The position numbers and the translations under genes were made by a program. Positions 1 to 5,528 of a DNA stretch of 12,640 nucleotides are shown here, one piece after another (position 1 is the stretch's first letter; each line of letters opens with the position of its first letter). Below the pieces are notes generated by a model. That model saw only the letters and a list, made by a program, of their open reading frames with translations. It did not search any database and was not told the origin of the DNA. This stretch comes from DASYSL01 sp036003365. Its GTDB lineage: Bacteria > Eisenbacteria > RBG-16-71-46 > DASYSL01. The stretch is taken from contig DASYSL010000228.1 in the NCBI GenBank assembly GCA_036003365.1, positions 1 through 12,640 of the forward strand, written 5' to 3'.

Positions 1-1
1 G

Positions 2-115
2 GCCGCCGCGGAAGCCGTGTCCGTGAAGCCGGCGCTCGAGCCGCCCGCCGAGGGTGAGGGCTCCCAAGACAGCTCCGAAGAGCACGCCGAGGAGCACGCC
101 GAAACCGAGAGCTGA
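2..115 (+). CDS. C-terminal tail of an upstream gene, probably scpB (partial)
   Basis: An open frame enters from the left edge and ends at the TGA at 113-115. It encodes 37 residues of a low-complexity acidic tail, rich in Glu, Ala and Ser, ending in repeated EEHAE-type units. No fold can be recognised in this fragment. An acidic tail directly in front of, and overlapping, an RluB/RsuA gene fits ScpB, the kleisin-interacting protein of the SMC condensin complex, because scpA-scpB-rluB is a common bacterial gene order and ScpB often ends in a charged tail. The name is inference from gene order only. The stop overlaps the CTG proposed as the start of the next gene (CTGA), suggesting translational coupling. 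Confidence 0.4.
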   Translation, partial: AAAEAVSVKPALEPPAEGEGSQDSSEEHAEEHAETES

Positions 116-924
116 GGGCGCGTCTGACCGTCCGCCTCAACAAGCTGCTCGCCGATCGCGGGATTGCCGCGCGCCGCAAGTGCGACCTCCTCATCCAGCA
201 AGGCGACGTGCGCGTCGACGGCCAGGTGGTGCGCGAGCCCGGCACGCAGGTCGATCCACGTCGCCAGCGCGTCACGGTGCGCGGGAAGGCACTGCCGTCC
301 GAGCGCGCCGACGCCTATTTCGCGTTGCACAAGCCCGTGAACGTGCTGACCACGATGCACGATCCCGACGGTCGCCCCACGGTGGCCGCGTACCTGCCGC
401 GCGGGGGGCCGCGCCTGTTTCCGGTAGGACGGCTGGACGGGGATACGAGCGGGCTCTTGCTCGTGACCTCAGACGGCGATCTCGCCCACCGTCTCATGCA
501 TCCGCGCTACGAGATCCCCAAGACCTACCATTTGACCCTGGCCGAGCCGGCAGCGCCGCGGGCGCTGGCGCAGCTCGGCATGGGCGTGGAGTTCGCGCCG
601 GGGGAGACGAGCCGCCCGGCCAGGGTCGAAGTGCTCGGGCGCAGGCTCGTGGGACTCACCATCGCCGAGGGCAAGAACCGCCAGGTGCGCCGCATGTGCG
701 CCGCGCTCGGGCTCGATCTCATAGCCCTCGCTCGCGTGCGCGTGGGGCCCATCGAGCTCGGCGACCTGCCGGTGGGGGTAGCGCGCCCGCTCGCGGCCGA
801 GGAGGTGCGCGCGTTGCGAAATGCCGTTTCCGAGGCGGCTGCCGCGCGCCAAGCCCGGCCGGGGCGCGTCACCGCCGGTCCGCGCCGCCGCACGCACCCG
901 AAAAAGCGCCCGCGACCGCGCTAG
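112..924 (+). CDS. rluB: RluB/RsuA-family 23S/16S rRNA pseudouridine synthase
   Basis: This enzyme isomerises a specific uridine in ribosomal RNA to pseudouridine. An N-terminal S4 RNA-binding domain (about residues 8-70, beginning RLNKLLADRG and containing GDVRVDGQVV) precedes the catalytic domain. The signature GRLDGDTSGLLLVTSDG carries the expected catalytic aspartate at residue 109, and EGKNRQVRRM (about 186-195) is the second family motif. A basic tail rich in Arg, Pro and Lys closes the protein, as often in RluB. The start is unusual: the in-frame stop at 55-57 is followed by no ATG, GTG or TTG before the S4 domain. I chose CTG 112, which overlaps the upstream TGA as CTGA; CTG 124, with GAGGG just upstream, is the alternative. 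GTG 208 would cut the S4 domain in half. At 270 residues the length is normal. Assignment to RluB rather than RsuA, RluE or RluF is a judgement from motif wording and probable scpB context. Confidence 0.88.
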   Translation: MRARLTVRLNKLLADRGIAARRKCDLLIQQGDVRVDGQVVREPGTQVDPRRQRVTVRGKALPSERADAYFALHKPVNVLTTMHDPDGRPTVAAYLPRGGPRLFPVGRLDGDTSGLLLVTSDGDLAHRLMHPRYEIPKTYHLTLAEPAAPRALAQLGMGVEFAPGETSRPARVEVLGRRLVGLTIAEGKNRQVRRMCAALGLDLIALARVRVGPIELGDLPVGVARPLAAEEVRALRNAVSEAAAARQARPGRVTAGPRRRTHPKKRPRPR

Positions 925-948
925 ATTTCGCTCGCGTCATTCCATCCT

Positions 949-957
949 TGGTACAAT
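949..957 (+). promoter_or_regulatory. Extended -10 promoter element upstream of the 1066 gene
   Basis: TGGTACAAT is a TGn-extended -10 box with five of six consensus positions (TACAAT at 952-957). It stands out in very GC-rich DNA just after the rluB stop. No good -35 hexamer lies 16-18 bases upstream, as is common for extended -10 promoters. Transcription would start near 964 and give a leader of about 100 bases. Confidence 0.45.
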
Positions 958-1035
958 TGAAGAGGCGACCTGGCCGTCGCAGCCCATCGGCCCATCGGAC
1001 GCGGCCGAGACCCCGGCACCTCGGGGGCACGCGTC

Positions 1036-1064
1036 TCCGCAGCACGCGGAAGGAGCTAGGCTCC
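1036..1064 (+). promoter_or_regulatory. Two small hairpins at the ribosome binding site of the 1066 gene
   Basis: Two adjacent inverted repeats precede the start codon. TCCGC (1036-1040) pairs with GCGGA (1046-1050), and GGAGC (1052-1056) pairs with GCTCC (1060-1064) across a TAG loop. The second hairpin contains the Shine-Dalgarno sequence AAGGAG, which could lower translation initiation. The stems are only 5 bp, so this may be chance in GC-rich DNA. Confidence 0.3.
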
Positions 1065-1065
1065 G

Positions 1066-1539
1066 ATGACCGATCTGCGCTCCCGGCTCGCCATCGCCGT
1101 CGGTGTTCTCTCCCTCATCGCCTTCCAACCCGGCGAGCGTCCGTCCCACGACCCGCGCTTCGTGAGTCCCGCCGCACCGGTGAATTCCTTCTGGGCCTCC
1201 ATCCGTGACGGCGAGCACGGCCGCGCCCTGGAATGTTTTGTGGGCGTCGGTCGCCAGCCCCAGAACGAGCAGCTGGTCAACCTGCCGCCGCTCCAGGCGC
1301 TGGATCTCCAAGCGATCACGGTGACTCCGGCCGGAACCGGCCACGCGGTCGTCCGGTATCAGGTTCATTACCGGCTGCGCGGCGGCGAGGCCCACGCCTT
1401 CGCGTCGGCCGACGAGGTCATGCTGGTGCGCGGCGAGTGGCGCATCTCGAAGCCGATGAGCGCCGAGCGCAAGGACCTTCCGGTCCAGGAGAAGCGGCGG
1501 CCCGAGCCGCACGTGGAGCCCGGGCCGGACTGGGCGTAA
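1066..1539 (+). CDS. Small exported protein, possible NTF2-like/DUF4878-type domain
   Basis: The protein has 157 residues. The ATG at 1066 has AAGGAG about 11 bases upstream. Residues 6-21 (SRLAIAVGVLSLIAFQ) form a hydrophobic segment after a short basic start, which looks like a signal peptide or membrane anchor. There is no lipobox cysteine. The body (about 38-130) begins with the pattern PVNSFWASIRDGEHGRALEC, then alternates strands such as HAVVRYQVHYRLRGG and ends with a VRGEWRISKP strand. This layout is typical of NTF2-like proteins of the DUF4878 kind, where a helix with 'yw.ai..gd...a' precedes a beta sheet. The fold call is inference from pattern only. The C-terminal 25 residues are charged and proline-rich, probably disordered. 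It has its own candidate promoter upstream and another promoter follows it, so it appears to be monocistronic. No function can be assigned. Confidence 0.75.
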   Translation: MTDLRSRLAIAVGVLSLIAFQPGERPSHDPRFVSPAAPVNSFWASIRDGEHGRALECFVGVGRQPQNEQLVNLPPLQALDLQAITVTPAGTGHAVVRYQVHYRLRGGEAHAFASADEVMLVRGEWRISKPMSAERKDLPVQEKRRPEPHVEPGPDWA

Positions 1540-1552
1540 GCGCCTCTCGCCG

Positions 1553-1582
1553 TTGACCGGGCGCGAGGGCGCTTGCTACGCT
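1553..1582 (+). promoter_or_regulatory. Sigma-70-type promoter for the PorV-family gene
   Basis: TTGACC (1553-1558) matches five of six bases of the -35 consensus. It is followed after 18 bases by TACGCT (1577-1582), preceded by TGC, so the -10 is of the extended type. The start of transcription would be near 1589, giving a leader of about 50 bases before the ATG at 1640. An 8-bp inverted repeat (1565-1572 with 1592-1599) overlaps this promoter. Confidence 0.55.
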
Positions 1583-1599
1583 CGCTCCGTTGCGCCCTC
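1565..1599. repeat. 8-bp inverted repeat overlapping the PorV-family promoter
   Basis: GAGGGCGC at 1565-1572 is perfectly complementary to GCGCCCTC at 1592-1599, with a 19-base spacer. The arms flank the proposed -10 box and start site. It may be an operator-like site or a hairpin in the end of the upstream transcript; no T-run follows, so a simple terminator is unlikely. Confidence 0.3.
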
Positions 1600-1639
1600 C
1601 CGGCCGGTGAGCCGGATCCAGTCCCTTAGGAGTGCCCGA

Positions 1640-2860
1640 ATGCCGTTTTCGCGAGGTCCCGGCGCGCGCCGCGCGTCTGCCTCCTGGCTCGAAATCCCCG
1701 CTCGCCGGACTGGTCGAACCTGTCTTGCCCGGATCCCGCTCTCCGCTCTCGTCCTGACTCTTGTTCTGGCCGCTTCCGCGCGCGCCGACAAATACGCGGG
1801 AGAGTTCCTGCACGTGCCCGCCGGCGCCCGCGCCGTGGGCATGGGCGGGGCCTTCACGTCGCTGGCCGACGACGGCTCGGCGCCGTACTGGAATCCCGCC
1901 GGCCTGGCGCTCCTGGGCAGCCGCGAGATCCTCTACCAGCATGCCGAGCAGTTCGGCTCGGCCGTGAATTACGACTACGGCTCGTTCACCTTCCCCATCG
2001 CCAAGGAAGGGAAGCGGGCGCAAGCCATCGGCATCTCACTCATCCGTCTCGGCGTGAGCGACATCCCGGTGACGCCCGATCCGGGCGGGCTTCGTCCCGG
2101 CATCGATTTCGAGGACGACGACGGCGATCCCTCGACCAGCAAGCCCAGCGAGAACAACGGCGTGTGGGATCCGGGCGAGCGGCTCTTCCTCGACTCGGGG
2201 AGCTTCCGTTTCGCCAGCGCCAACGATTGGGCGCTGCTCGGCACCTATGCGCGTCCACTCGGCGACAAGATCACGGCCGGCGCCTCGCTCAAGATCGTCT
2301 ACCGCACGCTTCCCGATTACGTCGGCGACGTCACCGCCTGGGGCACCGGGCTCGACGCCGGCATGACCTACACCGCCAGCGATCGCATCCGTCTCGGCTT
2401 CGTGGCGCACGACTTCACCACCACGTACATGGCTTGGGACGGCGGTGCGCGCGAGCACGTGGCGCCCACGTTCACGGTGGGCGGCAGCTACGATTTGGCG
2501 ATCTCGCCGCAGCACGCGCTGACCCTGGCGCTCGACATCCCGTTCGACTTCCAGGGCCACACCGCCGACCAGTATTTCGGCGTCGGCGTGAAGACCGATT
2601 CGTCCGGCACGCCGACCGGCGAGGGCGGCCTTTCGGGCACCTTCCACGCCGGTGCCGAGTACCGCTATCGCGGCGCCTTGGCGCTGCGCACCGGGATGAT
2701 GGGGCGCGACCTCACGTTCGGCGCCGGTTTCCATCACGACAAGATCGGGGTCGACTACGCGGCCGTGTTCAGCCGCTTCTTCGGCTCCGACGTCTCGGGC
2801 TTCAACGGCGACGGCAACCTCGACGTCACGCACCGCATCTCGGGCTCGTATCGCTTCTGA
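1640..2860 (+). CDS. PorV/PorQ-family outer-membrane beta-barrel protein
   Basis: The protein has 406 residues. ATG 1640 was chosen because AGGAG lies 7 bases upstream (1628-1632); the TTG at 1553 further up is the promoter -35 box. A basic N-terminus and the hydrophobic run IPLSALVLTLVLAASARA (32-49) form a signal peptide with likely cleavage after Ala49. The mature start has the family hallmark: GEFLHVPAGARAVGMGGAF, then DDGSAPYWNPAGLAL (about 54-92). Alternating beta strands run to the C-terminus, which ends in the aromatic barrel signal ISGSYRF. This matches the PorV/PorQ (FadL-like) barrel family. PorV is a type IX secretion outer-membrane component in Bacteroidota, but in other phyla these proteins are often of unknown role, and no type IX genes are present here. 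A distinctive acidic loop (about 156-187) contains DDDGD and NNGVWDPGE and resembles a calcium-binding loop. The gene stands alone, with its own promoter and a hairpin after the stop. Confidence 0.85.
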   Translation: MPFSRGPGARRASASWLEIPARRTGRTCLARIPLSALVLTLVLAASARADKYAGEFLHVPAGARAVGMGGAFTSLADDGSAPYWNPAGLALLGSREILYQHAEQFGSAVNYDYGSFTFPIAKEGKRAQAIGISLIRLGVSDIPVTPDPGGLRPGIDFEDDDGDPSTSKPSENNGVWDPGERLFLDSGSFRFASANDWALLGTYARPLGDKITAGASLKIVYRTLPDYVGDVTAWGTGLDAGMTYTASDRIRLGFVAHDFTTTYMAWDGGAREHVAPTFTVGGSYDLAISPQHALTLALDIPFDFQGHTADQYFGVGVKTDSSGTPTGEGGLSGTFHAGAEYRYRGALALRTGMMGRDLTFGAGFHHDKIGVDYAAVFSRFFGSDVSGFNGDGNLDVTHRISGSYRF

Positions 2861-2871
2861 TCATTCCCGGC

Positions 2872-2900
2872 TTCTGATCGCCGCACGCATCGGGTAGGCT
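2872..2900 (+). promoter_or_regulatory. Weak candidate promoter for the glg pair
   Basis: TTCTGA (2872-2877) and TAGGCT (2895-2900) lie 17 bases apart, each matching three of six consensus positions. The arrangement resembles the candidate purN promoter. The start site (near 2907) would fall inside the left arm of the hairpin at 2901-2926, so both elements cannot act on the same transcript. Confidence 0.3.
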
Positions 2901-2935
2901 CGGCCCCGGAGAGGAAACCGGGGCCGCTTCTGTTT
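2901..2935 (+). terminator. Rho-independent terminator after the PorV-family gene
   Basis: CGGCCCCGG (2901-2909) pairs perfectly with CCGGGGCCG (2918-2926) across an 8-base A-rich loop, followed by CTTCTGTTT. The 9-bp GC stem is strong and the T-tract is moderate. It lies 40 bases after the PorV-family stop and 40 before glg, so it probably ends the upstream transcript. Confidence 0.65.
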
Positions 2936-2965
2936 CGCGGCCCTCGCCCACGCCAGGAGGTTGCG

Positions 2966-4162
2966 ATGCGCGGCACGACGGCGGTGTTCCTCGCCGGAGG
3001 CAGGGGGCAGGGGCTCGGCGTTCTCACCGAGCACCGCGCGCCGGCCGCCGTGCCCTTCGGCGGCAAGTACCGCCTCATCGACTTCAGCCTCTCCAACTGC
3101 AATCACTCGGAGATCGTCGAGGTGGCGCTGCTCACCCAGCACGCGCCGACCTCGCTCAACGAGCACGTGGGCTCGGGACGGTCGTGGGATCTCGACCGCG
3201 CGCAGGGCGGCTTGCGGATCCTGCAGCCGTTCGCATCGCGCCATCGCGCGCGCTGGACCGAGGGGCCGGCCGACGCCTTGCTGCGCAATCTGAGCGAGTT
3301 CGACGAAGCCGGCACCGAGCGCCTGCTCGTGGGCTCGGCCGAGCACGTGTATCTGCTCGATTATTCCGATCTCGTCACTTCGCACATCGAGTCGGAGAGC
3401 CCGCTGTCGATCACGTACAACCGCGTGGCCCAGGGAAGCGTGCGCGAGGCGCGGCGGATCGAGGTTCACAACGGACGCGTGCGCCAGCTGGGGCGCAACA
3501 AGGAGCTCGTGAGCGGGGGCGAGCTCGCGGCCATCGGCCTCTTCGTCTTCGAGATGGATTTCCTGCGCTCGGCCGCCGACGCGCGCACGCCGCGCACTCT
3601 GTTCGAGTGGGTGGCGGCCGCGGTCGAGCGCGGCGTGCCGGTGAACGCATTCGAGCACGAGGGCTTCTGGGCGGATCCGGTGGATCTGCCGACGTATTAC
3701 CGCACCAGCATGTCGCTCCTGGCGAGCGATCCGCCTTTGTCCCTGGCCGATCCGCTGTGGACGGTGGAGACGCACGGCGAGGAGCGTCCACCGGCGCGCT
3801 TTCTCGAAAGCTCGCGCGTCAAGGAGAGCCTGGTGGCGGGCGGTTGCGTGGTGGCCGGCCACGTGGAGCGGAGCATCCTGTTCGGCGGTGTCGTGGTCGA
3901 GGAGGGCGCGCGCGTCGTCGACTCGATCGTCTTCCAGGACGTGCGCGTGGGCGCCGGCGCCGCGCTCGACCACGTGATCGTGGACAAGAGCGTGGACATT
4001 GGCGAGAGCGCGCTCCTGGGCGAGGGGCCGTGGCCGGTCGCGGTCGACGAGCTCGCGGCCTTGGCCGTGATCGGTAAGGAGGCGCGGCTTCCGGCGCGCT
4101 TCCGCCTGGCGCGCGGCGGGGTGGTTCCGGTGGCTGACCGCGCCATGGCGGCGGCGCGATGA
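2966..4162 (+). CDS. Degenerate GlgC paralogue, GlgD-like ADP-glucose pyrophosphorylase subunit
   Basis: The protein has 398 residues; its ATG has a perfect AGGAGG 5 bases upstream (2955-2960). It has the GlgC layout: an N-terminal nucleotidyltransferase domain (about 1-265) and a C-terminal left-handed beta-helix with hexapeptide-like turns (about 285-375). It aligns closely with the next gene: PFGGKYRLIDFSLSNC, then SLNEHVGSGRSWDLDRAQGG. Key catalytic positions are changed. The Arg of the GxRL loop is Gly16, the Lys of RAKPAV is Pro26 (RAPAAV), RGTADAV is EGPADAL, and SGDHIYKMDY is SAEHVYLLDY, with Glu126 in place of the metal-binding Asp. EEKP is RNKE, though its Lys179 is kept, and the second metal-site Asp is Asp237 (WADP). 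It is therefore probably non-catalytic or weak and acts as a regulatory partner, as GlgD does in Firmicutes. Its stop overlaps the catalytic gene's ATG (ATGA), so both should be made together. Confidence 0.85.
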   Translation: MRGTTAVFLAGGRGQGLGVLTEHRAPAAVPFGGKYRLIDFSLSNCNHSEIVEVALLTQHAPTSLNEHVGSGRSWDLDRAQGGLRILQPFASRHRARWTEGPADALLRNLSEFDEAGTERLLVGSAEHVYLLDYSDLVTSHIESESPLSITYNRVAQGSVREARRIEVHNGRVRQLGRNKELVSGGELAAIGLFVFEMDFLRSAADARTPRTLFEWVAAAVERGVPVNAFEHEGFWADPVDLPTYYRTSMSLLASDPPLSLADPLWTVETHGEERPPARFLESSRVKESLVAGGCVVAGHVERSILFGGVVVEEGARVVDSIVFQDVRVGAGAALDHVIVDKSVDIGESALLGEGPWPVAVDELAALAVIGKEARLPARFRLARGGVVPVADRAMAAAR

Positions 4163-5487
4163 GCCTTCCTTCGTACGCCTTCCTGCTCGCCGGCGGCGTG
4201 GGTGCGCGTCTCTGCCTCCTGTCCGAGAAGCGCGCCAAGCCGGCGGTGCCCTTCGGCGCCAAGTATCGCATCATCGACTTCACGCTCTCCAATTGCGTGA
4301 ACTCGGGCATTTTCGACGTCAACGTGCTCACCCAGTACCGGCCGACGTCGCTCAACCAGCACATCGGCAACGGGCGCGCGTGGGATCTCGACCGCACGCG
4401 CGGCGGCGTGCGGCTCCTCGGCCCCTATCTCGGCTCGCCCGAGAACGACTGGTACCGTGGCACCGCCGACGCGGTGTACCAGAATCTGATCCACGTGCGG
4501 AACCGCCGCGCCGAAGACTTGCTCATCTTGTCGGGCGACCACATCTACAAAATGGATTACAACGCCATGCTCGAGTTCCATCGCGACCGCCGCGCCGCGG
4601 TGACCATCGCGGTGACGCTGGTGCCGCCCGAGGAAACGTCGCAGTACGGCATCCTCGAGCTCGATTCGCGCGGCAAGGTCGTGGGCTTCGAGGAGAAGCC
4701 GGCCGAGGCGCGCTCGCAGCTGGCTTCGATGGGGGTATACGTCTTCCGCCGCGACGTGCTGTGGCAGGCGCTCGAGGCCGATGCCGAGGACGAGCATTCC
4801 GCGCACGACTTCGGCCGCGACGTGCTGCCGTCGCTCCTGGCGCAGGGCGCCGACGTGTACGGTTACCTGTTTCCGCAGTACTGGCAGGACGTGGGCACCA
4901 TCGACGCGTTCTACGCCGCCAATCTGGCGCTCCTGGCCGACCGGCCGCCGATCGATCTCTCGGATCCCGATTGGGTGATCCACACGGCGATCCTGGACCT
5001 GCCGGCGGTGCGGCTCGGCAACGACGCGCGCGTCGAGCGCTCGCTCATCGCCAACGGCGCCCGGATCGACGGCCGCGTCGTGCGCTCGGTGATCTCGCCG
5101 GGTGTCGTGGTCGAGAGCGGCGCCGAGATCGTGGACTCGATCCTGATGAACGACACGCGCGTTTTGCCCGGCGCGCGCGTCGAGCGCGCCATCCTCGACA
5201 AGCAGGTGTGGGTGGGGCAGGGGGCGCGCGTGGAAGGCGGCTCGGGACCGGCCAATCGAGTCTGCCCCGACCATCTGCACGGCGGGCTCGCGCTCGTCGG
5301 CAAGGGCGCGACGATTCCGGATGGCATCACGGTCGGCGCCAACGCGCGCATCGACCCCGACGTGGCGCCGGAGGACTTCGAAGGTGACGTGGGCGCGGGA
5401 GAAGTGGTGTGGAATCCGCGCGTGGCGCCCGGAGCGCAGAGCCACGGCCACCCCGGCGGACGTGAAAAGGCGGCCCTCTCACGCTGA
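4159..5487 (+). CDS. glgC: Glucose-1-phosphate adenylyltransferase (ADP-glucose pyrophosphorylase), catalytic subunit
   Basis: GlgC makes ADP-glucose from glucose 1-phosphate and ATP, the committed step of bacterial glycogen synthesis in the cytoplasm. The protein has 442 residues, close to the family norm of about 430. All main motifs are present: LAGGVGARL (10-18), with Arg17 equivalent to E. coli Arg32; EKRAKPAVPFGAKYR (23-37), with Lys27 equivalent to Lys42 and Lys24 to the fructose-bisphosphate-site Lys39; RGTADAV (100-106); SGDHIYKMDY, with catalytic Asp127 equivalent to Asp142; FEEKPAEA, with substrate-binding Lys180 equivalent to Lys195; SMGVYVF; DFGRDVLP; and YWQDVGT, with metal-binding Asp244. 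The rest is a beta-helix domain with a Gly/Pro-rich tail. No Shine-Dalgarno sequence precedes the ATG, which overlaps the upstream stop by 4 bases, so translation is probably coupled to the degenerate partner. The last codons form half of a terminator hairpin. No glycogen synthase or branching enzyme is in the window. Confidence 0.95.
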   Translation: MSLPSYAFLLAGGVGARLCLLSEKRAKPAVPFGAKYRIIDFTLSNCVNSGIFDVNVLTQYRPTSLNQHIGNGRAWDLDRTRGGVRLLGPYLGSPENDWYRGTADAVYQNLIHVRNRRAEDLLILSGDHIYKMDYNAMLEFHRDRRAAVTIAVTLVPPEETSQYGILELDSRGKVVGFEEKPAEARSQLASMGVYVFRRDVLWQALEADAEDEHSAHDFGRDVLPSLLAQGADVYGYLFPQYWQDVGTIDAFYAANLALLADRPPIDLSDPDWVIHTAILDLPAVRLGNDARVERSLIANGARIDGRVVRSVISPGVVVESGAEIVDSILMNDTRVLPGARVERAILDKQVWVGQGARVEGGSGPANRVCPDHLHGGLALVGKGATIPDGITVGANARIDPDVAPEDFEGDVGAGEVVWNPRVAPGAQSHGHPGGREKAALSR

Positions 5488-5503
5488 GAAGGCCGCCTTC
5501 TTG
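5465..5503. terminator. Bidirectional terminator between convergent glgC and mltD
   Basis: AAGGCGGCC (5467-5475) pairs with GGCCGCCTT (5491-5499). Above one C-A mismatch, TCTCA (5477-5481) pairs with TGAGA (5485-5489) across a CGC loop. The plus strand continues with CTT and the minus strand with TTTTC, so it suits both directions, more strongly mltD. The glgC stop codon (5485-5487) lies within the upper stem, so the hairpin partly encodes the GlgC C-terminus. Confidence 0.8.
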
Positions 5504-5528
5504 GGACGAAGCTCGCCGGCGCTAAACG

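Noticed and set aside
54..1208. 384-codon open frame overlapping rluB and the next gene
   Set aside because: It is out of frame with a clear RluB/RsuA protein, is Arg/Ala/Pro-rich without motifs, and crosses an intergenic promoter; a high-GC shadow.
1553..1639. TTG 1553 as the start of the PorV-family gene
   Set aside because: It coincides with the TTGACC -35 box, has no ribosome site and would put extra residues before the signal peptide; ATG 1640 has AGGAG at good spacing.
2861..3973. 370-codon minus-strand frame opposite the GlgD-like gene
   Set aside because: Antisense to a conserved protein with a perfect ribosome site; composition is typical of a GC shadow.
3697..5451. 584-codon minus-strand frame opposite glgC
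   Set aside because: No recognisable motifs, high His/Arg/Ala content, and it is fully antisense to a well-supported GlgC.
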